From: Beroe ovata
Lineage: Eukaryota > Ctenophora > Nuda > Beroida > Beroidae
Direction: 5' to 3'
DNA length: 30,490 nucleotides
Assembly (NCBI GenBank): GCA_946803715.1
Contig: CAMPET010000028.1
Coordinates: 1 to 30,490, forward strand
Shown: in pieces, positions 1-12,811 of the stretch
Position numbering within the stretch: the stretch's first letter is position 1
Layout: the number at the start of each line of letters is the position of its first letter
Notes under the pieces: generated by a model
What the model was told of the DNA's origin: nothing
Seen by the model: the letters and a program-made list of their open reading frames with translations, nothing else
Databases searched by the model: none
Position numbers and translations under genes: made by a program

Positions 1-550
1 GTGTGTGTGTGTGTGTGTGAGTGTGTGTGTGTGTCCCTGGATATAATAGCTATTGCATAACTTATCTTAAGAACCTATATATGAAGGACTACACTAATTA
101 TTGTGAAGAAACACATTAGGTATTGGAAATATTGAGGGTATTTTGTTATGGTAATGGTATGAATGTGGGTTATATGCATCCGAATTTCCAATTCATTCTA
201 TGAATACCCAGGTATTTAATGAGCTAATTAGATAATTGAAGGCGCACGGACTATGAATAGTCCCTCATTCCTGCCCCCATATGGTACCTACTGCACAGTG
301 CACCTAAACAAGCAATAGTTGATAGAAGACATGCATTATACAATTACAAATCCGATAGCCAAAATTTCAATTTGAATAAGGTTTTCGACGGTTTTTATTC
401 TGTCATACCTTTTTCTTGCAGCCAAGCTTCAGAAAACGAATCTCTTTTCCATGTTACATTAAGTTTCCTTCACGATACCATGACCTTGTGATTCTAGCGA
501 GGACTGGGGGTTAATTCACGGGAAAAATTTACAAATATTTTACTCAAAAA
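1..550. other. Non-coding flank with a (GT)n microsatellite
   Basis: Bases 1-34 are a GT repeat. The remainder is AT-rich, with small palindromes (for example GGACTATGAATAGTCC near 247-262) and no open frame or splice pattern I can support. On the minus strand an AATAAA lies near 394-399, downstream of the ANKMY1 stop codons; it could be a poly(A) signal but is far from them. Confidence 0.5.
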
Positions 551-843
551 TTTGAATAATGATAGGATAGAACGAATAAAGATAACGATATGCCTATTAT
601 GAATACTTCAATCATATTATTCAGATGAATCTTTTGTACAACGTATTTACATCTACAGTGACTTCTGAAGCAAAAATCATCAAAGTATCTTTGGTGAAAT
701 GTGACTGGGTACAAAACGATTATTCAAGTTATAAACACTTTTCATTTTAATAAACCTTATCAAAGTCAATTTGGTCTGTCCCCATGTACTCAGTTTCTGT
801 GAAGTAATCTTCGAAAATAATTCCAACCAACACATCCTTCCTT

Positions 844-1031
844 GATTCCGAACCTAAATCCCGTCATTTCATCCTAGATCTGGCTGTGTTGTAGGTTCAC
901 AAGCCGATTCCGAACCTAAATCCCATCATTTTATCCTAGATCTGGCTGTGTTGTAGGTTCACAAGTCGGATTCCGAACCTAAATCCCATCATTTTATCCT
1001 AGATCTGGCTGTGTTGTAGGTTCACAAGTCG
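844..1031. repeat. 63-bp tandem repeat, three copies, spanning the duplicate ANKMY1 stop
   Basis: Three units at 844-905, 906-968 and 969-1031 are nearly identical. Each contains, on the minus strand, the codons for VNLQHSQI and the TAG stop. The equivalent array in the other copy of the duplication (2287-2413) has two units. Confidence 0.9.
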
Positions 1032-1363
1032 GGGGAGGATGTGAGTGATGATTTCCGGCTCATCCGGCATACCTCCTTCTCTCTTTCCCTTCTTCCCAAA
1101 CATGTCTTTGGATGCGTTTCCGGGCTTTCCTTTCTTCTTCTTACCGGAATCTTGAAAAAAGCGCATTTAATTTTTCCATTTCTTAACCGAATTCCCAGTC
1201 GGGAATCAGAACACTCATTCCTCTTATTATGATACGGGAGCTTCACTTTTGTTGTTTCGATTGAAATTCAATTTCTAGCCCATTTCTTACCTTGTTTCTG
1301 GTCAGTCTCCTTCGTTTCTGGCTTGGGAGATGCTGACGGCGATAGTCGCTCCTTTTTCACCTT
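999..1363 (-). pseudogene. Second copy of the last two ANKMY1 exons
   Basis: Exons 1291-1363 and 999-1150 repeat the terminal exons 2663-2735 and 2382-2533 almost base for base, encoding KVKKERLSPSASPKPE and then a Lys/Gly-rich tail ending VNLQHSQI and TAG. They lie downstream of the first set and are part of a 1.1 kb tandem duplication (551-1685 against 1971-3049). The last acceptor is CAAG here but CAG in the 2382-2533 copy, so this copy is less likely to be the one used. The single N at 1686, exactly at the repeat end, raises the chance that this is an assembly or allelic duplicate. Confidence 0.75.
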
Positions 1364-2286
1364 CTGAAAAAATAATGACACTTTACAGAGTATAAAACTT
1401 TAAGTTCAAAGTTTAAGATTTTAAAATTTTTCATGGGAAAACCATCGATTTTTCCGCTAACAGTAACACAAAATAATGATTGACGATAAATGATGATATT
1501 CAACACAGAACGAGTATTTTCGAAATTCAATTTATAAAGGGACACTGTTTTTGAGTCAAAACATAGAACGATCTTAAGCTACTTATCGTCACAGCAACAA
1601 GATATATTCTTACCTTTACAAGAACAGGGAGAATTTCCTATAACGACAGATGATCAGGGTGGTTTATATGATTTCAATGAAGCAANTTAAATGAAAAAAT
1701 ACACTACTGCTCTAACTATTGAGCACAGAATACAGATCATTATTTATCCATTGATAAGCTATAACACCATTAGGTGACCACTTGCCAAGTTGATAACAGA
1801 CTGTGCGATGTGATCCAATTTTACTTCAATTTTGAATTTTACCAATCATAACTCAATTATTCAATTAGCACGTTTTACTATCATCCCCTCCAATTTTGAA
1901 AAAAGTCAAAAATATGCCCCTAAGCACGAATAATACCCCCCAATGAAAAATACGGATTTGCACCACTGGAAATTTGAATAATGATAGGATAGAATGAATA
2001 AAGACAGCGATATGTCGTTATGAATACTTCAATCATATTATTCAGATGAATCTTTTGTACAACGTATTTACATCTACAGTCACTTCTGAAGCAAAAATCA
2101 TCAAAGTATCTTTGGTGAAATGTGACTGGGTACAAAACGTTTGTTCAAGTTATAAACACTTTTCATTTAATAAACCTTATCAAAGTCTGTACTCTGTCTC
2201 CATGTACTCAGTTTCTGAGAAGTAATCTTCGAAAATAATTCCAACCAACACATCCTATTCCTTCCTACTTCCAAAACATGAGTTCG

Positions 2287-2413
2287 CATTCCGAACCTAA
2301 ATCCCATCATTTTATCCTAGATCTGGCTGTGTTGTAGGTTCACAAGCCGATTCCGAACCTAAATCCCGTCATCATTTTATCCTAGATCTGGCTGTGTTGT
2401 AGGTTCACAAGTC
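2287..2413. repeat. 63-bp tandem repeat, two copies, spanning the ANKMY1 stop
   Basis: Two units (2287-2348 and 2349-2413) are of the same family as 844-1031. The upstream unit in gene order supplies the last codons and stop of ANKMY1; the other lies in the 3' UTR. Confidence 0.88.
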
Positions 2414-5400
2414 GGGGAAGGGTATGCGTGATGATTTCCGGCTCATCCGGCATACCTCCTTCTCTCTTTCCCTTCTTTCCAAACATGTCTTTGGATGCGT
2501 TTCCGGGCTTTCCTTTCTTCTTTTTACCGGAATCTGAAAAAAAGCGCATCTAATTTTTTCATTTCTTAACCGAATGCCAAGTCGGGATTCAGAACACTCA
2601 TTCCTCTCATTATGATACTTTTGTTGTCTCGATTGAAATTCAATTTCTAACCCATTTCCTACCTTGTTTCTGGTCAGCCTCCTTCGTTTCTGGCTTGGGA
2701 GATGCTGACGGCGATAATCGCTCCTTTTTCACCTTCTGAAAAAATAATGACACTCTAAGTTTATACAAAGTATAAAACTTTAAGTTCAAAATTTTTCATG
2801 GGAAAACCATCGATTTTTCCGCTAACAGTAACACAAAATAATGATTGACGATAAATGATGATATTCAACACAGAACGAGTATTTTCGAAATTCAATTTAT
2901 AAAGGGACACTGTTTTTGAGTCAAAACATAGAACGATCTTAAGCTACTTATCGTCACAGCAACAAGATATATTCTTACCTTTACAAGAACAGGGAGAATT
3001 TCCTATAACGACAGATGATCAGGGTGGTTTATATGATTTCAATGAAGCAAGGACCATCATGCCAGACAATGCCCGAAAATGGGGAGAAAAATGAGCCAAT
3101 CATCGAACTATAATGGACAATGCTTCACTGACTATAATACAGGGTGTCTCAAAAAAAGTGGACAAAAGTAAACGTCTATATCTAAGCTTCTGTTTGGAGT
3201 TTTCGGATGAAATTTGAAAGTGTGGTAGGCATCGGTAATAAGTTTTTGCAAAAAAATTTCAAGTCCCTAGCTCGAAAAATGTGGATTTTCTTTGTCCACT
3301 TTTTTTGACACACCCTGTGTTCCCTTGTAGGATTTTACCCTACCGTCGGTGCGCGCGATTTTCAATCCGCCCCGACAGGGATAAAATCCCGCCAGCAAGG
3401 GTAGGGTGAAATCCTACAAGTGTTCCCGCGCTGCGTGACCCAAATACTCCGCGCGCGCAACGCGTGTGCACACAGTCACACACCCTGTATAACAAGAGAC
3501 GTGAATTCTTCCTCGGAACTTAGGAGAAATTATCTGCTCCAACTATGAAGAAGTCGTCTCTCTTACTTCAACTTGCGCGCGTCGTCTTACAGTTACACTT
3601 ACAGTTACTCCAACTGCGCGCGCAATGAAATTCTCGACAGGGGCTATCATGGACAGCCAATCTCTTACCTGTTTGTTTTCCAGTTTGATACACTCTCGTC
3701 TATGTCGACTGGTCCATGCCTTCAGTTTACACCTCTGTGAACAGAATGATACTGTGTAGCAGCGTGTACACGGCGTCAACTTTACTCCTGAATACATTGA
3801 TCAATATATTGCACACTGCCAACAAATAATTATCAACTTTCCAATATTCATGATGCGACTTTTGGCAAGTTTCCAGCATATGAGGATGAAATATTCCCTC
3901 GAATATGAATCATATCTTCGATTTCTACTCAAATGTCGGAAGAATACTCAAGAGTGTCTATTATCAGACCAACCTGTGCTTCTGCCACATTCGTAACAGT
4001 ATTTGAAAAGCATCTTCGGTTTTTGTGATCTTTTGCCGTCTTCATCTGAGACATAGGTATAAAAATTTAGGGGAATTCACGGGGAGAAAATCGCAAATGA
4101 GACCTTGTCTCGATTATGTAGCCCAACAGAGATCATATGATGACAATCAAAGTGATATAAAAATCCCAAGATTCATAACATTCCTAATAAAACCTGGTGA
4201 AATATCATTCTCACCTGTTTCCACGCTGTCCCTCAAGTTCATCTCTCTCTTCTGAACCTCCTCCCTCAGCAGCTCTGCCATGTGATTGAGCAGGTTGGTT
4301 CGGGCGATGTAAATCTCACGCTCTAGAAGAAAGTGTTGTAGTTGGGGGGGACTGGAATGATCACGCATGTGACAGCATCTCTGTATTTTCATTGGTTGTT
4401 TCTGCATTCTCATTGGTCGATCGCTGTCACATGATCAAAGACATTTGGGACCCCCTCCCAATCCCAATTAAAACTCCCATTATTACCAGCTGGGGACAGC
4501 GCATGGAAGGGTGTATTAGCTATGCGCTTATCCTGGTAGAAAACATGCATGGCGTAATCCACTGCTGTTCCCATGTGCTTGCCGCTCTTTCCGACGGGTA
4601 CAAGTGCCATGATATCAGCCCCCATTGTCATCAACTCGTTTATAATCTCTGGGTGAATGGGTTATGAAAAGCAAGCTCCTAGAGGAGATATATAATTGTA
4701 TGGTATAGTCGAGAAATTCACCAAATGAAATAAGTTGTCTTGTGGAAATTTTCCGGCTATACTGAAAACTATTCAGCTAGTTAAATAGGAGTATACGGTT
4801 TGATAAGAGTCGCATGAGAGTGAGAATCAGGTGATTCCAAAACAACAAAATGCGGAGGATTCCATACCAAGCCTCTGATCATTCGTTCTCCTACGCTCGC
4901 AGGTCGTATCAACTGCAGAGCATAGGGCTGATCCAATTGGAGAGCCTAGACAGAGCGAGGCGTCGGCCTTGCTCTTCAGCAACAATCTTGAAGCTGTGAT
5001 AGTATGAGAGTGAATGGTAGTAGAATTAGTGTTTCAGAGGAGACGAAATGAACGAAAATACAAAATTTCGCATATAAGATTTCTAATTTTGCGAAATTCT
5101 TCCCATAATTTTGATAATTTCCGATAAACAAATGCTAATCGAAAGCTCGATTTCGTTGCTTCTCTCACCAGTATCGTTTCCACTGTAGATAGCCAGTGTG
5201 AGAGGGGAATGTCCGCTACAGATAACGTTTGTATCAGCTCCATATTCCAACAACAACTTGATTACAGCAGTACTGTTTTCATAGTCGTGGTCCATGGAAC
5301 ACGCGACTTGCAGAGGACTCGTTCCCATGTCCTGTCCGTTACTGAAATAATGGGGGGTGGACTTTCATGAACTAATTGTGTCACTGAACTATGTGTGTCA

Positions 5401-6841
5401 CTGAATTATGTGTCCCCCTGAATTATGTGTGTCACTGAACTATGTGTCCCCCTGAATTATGTGTGTCCCTAAATTAGTGTGTCCCTGAATCATGTGTCCC
5501 CCTGAGTTATGTGTATCCCTGAATGTCTCAAGTTCGATAACGAAGGGGGTTATGCGTACTCGGATGATGTCACTGTCATTGGTGGCATCAATAGTGAATA
5601 CGTACTCAGTACTGTAAATGTAATACTGTATGACATTGGAGATAGGAATTAGGAATCAAAGGAAGGGTAGTACTGAATGCATTGTACATACCGATGATGG
5701 AAGAATTTTGAGAGAGAGGGAGCAAAATTCGTGACAAAACTATGCGGTGAAATGCTGACACAATTCGGGACAATGAGCCAAAGAACCTTCATTCATAGTT
5801 TTGACTGTGTATTTGACTGTGTATTAAATACACTGTATTTGACTGTGTAGTTTTGACTGTGTATTCATAGTTTTGACTGTGTACCGCTCTAAATTGTGAC
5901 CCGCGCTGAGAATTTTACATGGTCCTCTGAGATGCGCGCTGTGCGCCAAAAATCGAATAGCAGTGGAACCCGGTGGTGCAAGTTAATTGAGAAGAATATT
6001 GTGCCCACCCTCAGGCCTGTTTTGACGTAGTGGCGTCAAGGACAAAATGTAATGAGGTATCTATTCCTAAGCAGGATACGTAGCCACCACATGCAAGAAT
6101 GCACGCATATAAAATTGCATACGTTGTCATGACGCGCATCATACAATGGCGATATCATACTTTCTTTTTACTTTTCACCCGTTTCCATAGCTACAGAAAT
6201 AAAGTTTACCCGCGCGCATAATGGGAGAAGAATCCAAATAGAGCTTTAATTCCGCTTCAAACTCTACTAGAGTACTAGCTAGGAAATAAGCTCTACCTGG
6301 ACCTATACTGCATGCTACGCTCAAACTTGAATCCTAAGCATTCTGCAAGTGTGTTTCAGTGTTAGCTGGACTGTGTGATGTTTATAGTGTGATACAGCAA
6401 ACATTTTGCCCTCAATGCAAATGTTCAATCAAATGCTACCACTTCCTGTAACAAGTTACCATCTTGTTCTTCCTGAAATCTGGGGTACAGCAGATGTCGT
6501 CATCTAGTCTGAGTAGTATCAATTACAACAAACAAGTTAGTATCTGAAACATTATTATCTGAAACATGTACAGTGTACACAGTACACACGTATCTGTATC
6601 AAGTACACACAATGTACATGCGTACATTGGTATTCATCGAATATTGCTGCAATTTTGTTGTTATAAATTGTACATTTAATAATCTCTGAACTTCAATGTT
6701 TAACGGCAATTATGTCCAATGGACGTATACCATTCGTCCCGGAATCTTTACTAAGCTATGAAAGACCAGGTGGCAAGGTATATGAACGTTCATAGACGAG
6801 GTGCATTTCTATGTACCACGCTAAGAACCTATTTCTGTTCA

Positions 6842-6885
<44 letters not shown>

Positions 6886-9800
6886 NGTGTGACTGTGTGT
6901 GTGTGACTTTGAGTGTGTCTGTGTGCTATGTCTCTGTGTCTGAGTCTGTGTGACTGTGTTTGTGTGTGACTGTGTGAGTTTGCGTGTGAGTGTGTGTGTG
7001 CACTGTGTCTGTGTGTCTGTGTCTGTGTCTGTGCGTATCATATTTCTATACAGTTCACAAATCAATGACCATTATGAAATTTTCTTAGGAATTGAACAGT
7101 TGGACATCTATTTGGGGATGATGCTAGGTAAGGCTAAGCTTCTTTAACGTAAATGACTGGTGTCCTAACACCACTCAATTCCCACATATTCCCCCTCACT
7201 CCCACATATTCCCCCTCACTCCCATGTCATACTCCTCAACTCACCTATCCCTATCCTCAATGAGTTTCCACTGTAGGGCGCCACTCCGAGAGAATGAGAG
7301 AGAGTCCCTGACATTGGGGTCAGCACCCGTTTCCAACAACAACTTCACTATCTCCGGACCTCCTGGGAAACGTGGGATAATCAATGAGGAGTTCACTCAA
7401 TATTCTAGAGAAAGAGAAGAGTCACAGGCGAATGCATTTACCATGGAGCTACGCATGGAGCTATGCATGGAGCTATTTTGATAGGTATGAGATAATCATT
7501 AATCTATTAATCAGCACGTGTCGTGAGTACACAACTGCGTAACTGTTTAGCATAGAGGGGAAATTTTGAGCTAACTGCTTTTTCATAATCCTCGATACAG
7601 CCAAAGTTCAAAACAGGCGAAGCATTCTGATGTGTAACGGTAGCTATGTAGCTATTCCTCAACAACAGCCGCAGCCGAGAAAATTCATCAGCTAAACTCA
7701 CCTAACCATCTCACCTCTTACACCCATCAACCTTCCTCTCTTTCCCTCCATAAGTACTCTCCGTTCGAACTCACCAGTCAATCCCCACTCCCTCTGGCCT
7801 CACTCCCTCTCTCCTCACCCCCTCTATCCTCACCTTGACCCCCTGTCCTCACCCCTGTACTCACCCCTGTCCTCACCCCATCCTGTCCTCACCTGGACCT
7901 CTCAAGCCAGCAGCAACATGTAGCGGAGACTTACACCCGTACTTTGCCCCCAGTCGAGCAGTGGGGTCAGCCCCTGCCTCCAGGAGTATCTGGACAGCAG
8001 TCACATCACGGGCCAGTATAGCCAGGATCAGTACTGGGACTGGGATGTGGCCTACCTTCGGGTCAGCACCTGGGAATTTGTCGGGTTTTGGGACTATAGT
8101 AGGAACAGGCCACAGTGTGAGACACCTGGGAATAGGAATTTGTCGGGTTTTGGGTCTATAGTAGGAACAGTGTGAGATGACGGGTCAGCACCTGGGGACA
8201 GGAATTTGTCGGGTTTTGGGACTATAGTGGGAATAGTGTCAGATGATGGAGCGTGGCCTTGAGAGAGTGCAATTTCTCTGACAAACTGTTCTTTATCCGT
8301 GACAGTTACGTCCTTAATTCACTGCCTACCCGTTCACACAACCCTCAACCTAACCTCTCTTGAGGAGTAGCTTTATCGTCTGTCTGAGTTGGTGGGCTGT
8401 TGGCACAATGCCAGTTTCCGGGAGTGTTAGATCAGAGAGCACGTCAGGGCCCCGCACAAAGTACCGTTTTCCATACACTACCACCGTTGTGTAGTCTGAA
8501 CCGTCTGTCGGCTCTGAGAGACGAGAGGAGTGAGGGAGGGAAACGTCTTGAGTTGGAAACCAGGAATACTTTACTACCTCGAGTTGGGGTCTAGGGATAC
8601 TATACTTCTCGAGTTGGGAATTAGCGATACCATACTTCTAGAGTTGGGGTCTAGCGATACTACTTCTCGAGTTGGGAGCTAGCGATACTATACTACCTCG
8701 AGTTGGGGGCTAGCGATACCTACTATACTACCTTGAGTTGGGGGCTAGCGATACTACTTATCGAGTTGGGAGCTAGCAAATCTACTTCTCGAGATAGTCT
8801 CAGTCTGACTTCACAAACCGTTGGTCAGTATGGGGGGTGTTTCAGCCACTTCTGCCGGATTGACCTGGTCCATCTGCTGCTTCAAATCTTCCACAACCTC
8901 CTGATCCGGGGTATGTCCATCCTGTGAAACGAAGAGAAATTAGAGGGGTGCAAATTGGAGTAAAGTGAGAATGAGAAGGGCTCCTGATGACATGATGTTA
9001 AGGGCAGTTATAAAAAATGAAAAGTTTACTGAAAATGGCCTGAGCTTTGCCATCATCTGAAAGAGGATGTGAATGAAGATACCAACTCACGGTTTGTGTT
9101 TCCTCCCTATTCAACTCTACACCCTCTCCGCCCTCTCCCTCTCCACTCTCTGCCTCGTTGTCTGCAGGGAGTTTAGCACTGTGCTGGGTTTGTGCGAACA
9201 GCTCAATCGGTCCTTCCAGCTCCTCATCTGCTTTACACGGGTGTAGTGGGTCTGGAGGGGAGGAGAAATGCTGTTCAAACACAAGGTTATATCTTGAAAT
9301 GGACTATAAAATGATAAGAAGATACAATGGTTAATTTCACGAACAGATGGGCCAATTTCACACTTGGATCAATTTCTATTGAGAAGGATTTGCTTTCCAC
9401 ATGATTCCAGCATGGGCTAGTATCTCACTACTATTATATCCAGTGTCTGATTTATGGTTGTCATGGTAACCGATAATTCTAGTACAACACCTGTAATAAC
9501 ACTACAACTAACGATACCCATAATTATACACCAGATGCATAATACATGTGTGAGTAGGGGTGCATATGCGTACATGTGGATTGTGGGGGTGTATAGAGGT
9601 GAGATTGAGTGTGGCAGGGCTCTTATTTTTGGTGAATGGCGATTGTTCCGAAACTTCGGTGAAAAGATTGACTCGATATTGATTGTATCGGAACGCTGTC
9701 GAATGGCAGCAAAGATTCGAAAGCAATCTAGAATTTAGTCAAACCAGATATATCTTATCTACAACCGGATATATCTTATCTACAACCGGATATATCTTAT

Positions 9801-12779
9801 CTACAACCAGATATATCTTATATAAAAAAGGAAAGATGATATANCTACAACCGGATGTATCTTATCCACAACCGGATATATCTTATCTACAACCGGATAT
9901 ATCTTATCTACAACCGGATATATCTTATCTAAAACCAGGTATATCTTATCTACAACCGGGTATATCTTATCTACAACTGGATATATCTCACCCCGTCGTA
10001 GCTGTATTTCGTATCCACTGTTTGAGTTGAAGTAGAGATGAAGGTGGCATGCCATGAGAGCAGATACACCACTATCAGTGAGCTGATTCACATTTGCCCC
10101 GTTATCCAACAGAATGTTCACTATCTTGTTCTTACAGAAAACCTGAGGGAAAGCCATGGTTAATAATAAATAGTTCATGATTGACTATAAGTTTTTCAGA
10201 ATAAGACGAGTCAGAACACAACATAATTCCTTATATGGAATAACTCACACTAGCAGCTATAAGCGGAGTAAGCCCGTTTGAGTCAGCAACATCAGGTCTA
10301 ACGCACGTGTGTTGGAGTAGGTACACCGCTGACGCGTTGTTGCCTGGGAAACACACGTGAATCGCGCTTGTCATAGCAACTGTCGCGTCACAGCACACGC
10401 GCTCATTACCACGTGGTAGAAATTGTCCAATTGCTGGAATCGAGGGGAAGTTACCTTTCAGTGCTGCAAGGAGGAGTGCTTGTGACGCAGTTTCCAGTGA
10501 TCCCATTGGTCCAGCATCAGAATCCCTCTCACGTGTCTCAAATCCCTTGGTTACTTCCCTCATGTCACACATATCGGGATCTGGAACATCTTGATTGTTA
10601 GATTAGGGGTGGTGTCAAGAAGGGCAGACCGTGTCAGCAGTATCACATTGGTGTCATGATGGAGATAGTAGTAAAATTTGTAATTTAAAGATTAAAGTGG
10701 TATCAGGCAAAGTGGTATCAGTCAAGGGTGAATGATGTCATTGATAATTCTATGATCGCGGTCCATGTTGCTATGGGAACAAAGTAGCTGATACGTCATC
10801 GGTCATTAGTAACCGTATAATAGCATGACCATTGCTCATTGAACGTATATAAGACGCATGCAACATGAGTAATGTGTGTGAGCCCCCTTGGATCGCGGTG
10901 CTTCAAAAAGGGGGCTGAACCCCTCGACTCATGGTTGAACCCCACCCCCCTTGTACCTGATGAGGGCTCCTGAATGTCGAGTAGGGACGCGGGTAGAACC
11001 GAGTTGCTCAGTTTAACGAGAGAGCAACCTCGCCAGCAACCTCGATCCTCGGTTGCATCTGAGTACTTCATACTCCCCTCCCCACACCTCTCATCAGACT
11101 TGTACTCACCCTGAACAGCGGAGGGGGGCGTTGGAGAGGGAACAACTAATTTCGAAGGGAAGTAGGTACGACGTATGCATGAATGAACAATGAACTTCAA
11201 GAGGGAATCGATCAATCAAGAAGTATGCATGAATTAGTAATCACGAAGTCCACCACTAAGATAGAAGGTAACTCTGAGAATTGTACCTCGAAAACATTGC
11301 CGTTAGCAAAGAAGAAGGTTCCCCTCCCACACTTGGCATCCCTCTCAAAGTGTCCGGTAAACTTGTGTCCTGATGGCCAGGTGTAGGTACCCTCTCCCCA
11401 TCTCATGTCATCCTGATACTCCCCCTCGTATGACTGCACCCGGGTAAGAAATTATGTCAGGACAGAAGAGGAGAAGAGGGAGTGAAGAGGAGGAAGGGAT
11501 GGGGAATCGGGGAGTGAAGAGGAGTTAGGGAGGGACGGGGAATCGGGGAGTGAAGAGGAGTAAGGGAGTGAGGGAGTGAGGGACGGGGAGTGAAGAGGAG
11601 TGAGGGAGTGAGGGACGGGGAGTGAAGAAGGTTACCCTCCCACACTTGGCATCCCTCTCAAAGTTTCCGGTAAACTTGTGTCCTGAGGGCCAGGTGTAGG
11701 TACCCTCTCCCCATCTCATGTCATCCCGATACTCCCCCTCGTATGACTGTACCCGGGTAAGAAATTATGTTAGGACAGAAGAGGAGAAGAAGAAGTGAAG
11801 AGGAGGAAGAGAGGAGGGACGAGGGACGGGGAGTGAAGAGAATACGTGGATTCCAATAATGTACAATTTCCTCTTTGACTCCAATTTCAGGGTAGTGGGA
11901 AGAGAAGGTGGGAGTGCGAAGCGAGAGTTGATAAGAAGAAGTAAGGGGTGTGGAGGAGGGAAAACGAGAGATGTGGAAATGAGAGAGAAGGAGGTAAGTA
12001 GAAAGTGGGCAAGAAACAAGATCGTCTCATTGATTTCATACAATTTCCGAAATTGGTGAGTCGACTACATCAAATTATTCGTTATCAGAATATTCAACTA
12101 ATTAAGTCGATAATTAGGTTTCCAATTAAGTGATAAAGTAGTAGATAACATACTGTAGCACGATTCTAACCTCTCCTGTCATCCACTTGTGGACCCCTCT
12201 GCCATGTCTTCTGCCCTGTTTGAACGGTCCTGTGTAGACAGAGCCATCCAACCACTTCTGTACACCATCTCCCTCCTTCACCCCGTTATCAAAATTCCCT
12301 GGGAGCAGTAACTTCAATTACGATAAATTATCATACTCTGACTTATGGTACTCTGACATACGAATTCAAATTCCACGATAGTGATATTCAAAAGTTGAAT
12401 TATGATACTGGCTGATTACTAAAGTGAATCATGCGTAGAAGGCAGAGGAATTTTTCTTAGAACGGACGTTCATCTCCGATCTTACCTTCGTACTGATCTC
12501 CATCGGGATACATCATGATGCCCATTCCCTGTCTCTTGAAATTCACTATTTCCCCGTAAAACTTAGCTCCTCCTGAAATATTGGTTGTCATGGTAACTAC
12601 GTGGTTACATCTTAACAATAGTCTTAATTTCGTATCTTTTCCGAGTGTGCAAGCGAAAACTTTGTAACGTCATATCTGGCAATCTTCCAACATTGTTGTG
12701 ATGAGATCACCGTCAACTTCCATGTGCTAGATACAATCTGAATGTGTGTGTGTGTCTGTGTGTGTACTTGTGTGTGTCT

Positions 12780-12811
<32 letters not shown>

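Larger units (their letters stand above)
551..3049. repeat. 1.1 kb tandem segmental duplication
   Basis: Bases 551-1685 and 1971-3049 match closely along their whole length, with small indels and scattered substitutions. Each holds two terminal ANKMY1 exons and flanking intron. The 285 bases between them (1687-1970) are AT-rich with no recognised feature. Confidence 0.9.
4487..10580 (-). other. ANKMY1: ANKMY1 ankyrin-repeat exons 6-15
   Basis: Ankyrin signatures recur in exons 10249-10580 (NGLTPLIAAS), 9992-10142 (LLDNGANVNQLTDSGVSAL), 7893-8069 (LLEAGADPTARLG, SPLHVAAGL), 7245-7362 (LLLETGADPNVRD), 5169-5341 (TSPLQVAC, LLLEYGADTN, HSPLTLAIYSGN) and 4868-4993 (RLLLKSKADASLCLG, GSALCSA). Exon 4487-4648 (MTMGADIMALV, GTAVDYAM, RIANTPFHAL) leads to a charged helix in 4215-4322 (AEREIYIARTNLL). 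The order and linker motifs match the ANKMY1 family rather than a generic ankyrin protein. Exon 9091-9251 and the start of the next exon form an acidic, low-complexity insert within the ankyrin region. Confidence 0.9.
11287..12572 (-). other. ANKMY1: ANKMY1 MORN-repeat exons 2-4
   Basis: Exons 12486-12572, 12171-12298 and 11287-11433 encode consecutive MORN motifs of about 23 residues with the usual Y-x-G-x-(F/Y)-x(4-6)-G-x-G pattern, for example YPDGDQYEG, GSVYTGPFKQGRRHGRG and YEGEYQDD. MORN repeats generally bind lipids or scaffold proteins near membranes. The introns are polypurine-rich on the plus strand. Confidence 0.92.

Noticed and set aside
6829-7147. Frames rich in His/Thr or Cys/Val over the GT repeat
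   Set aside because: These are translations of a microsatellite without gene structure.
8400-8594. Plus-strand 64-codon frame
   Set aside because: It is antisense to a well-supported ANKMY1 exon (8355-8513).
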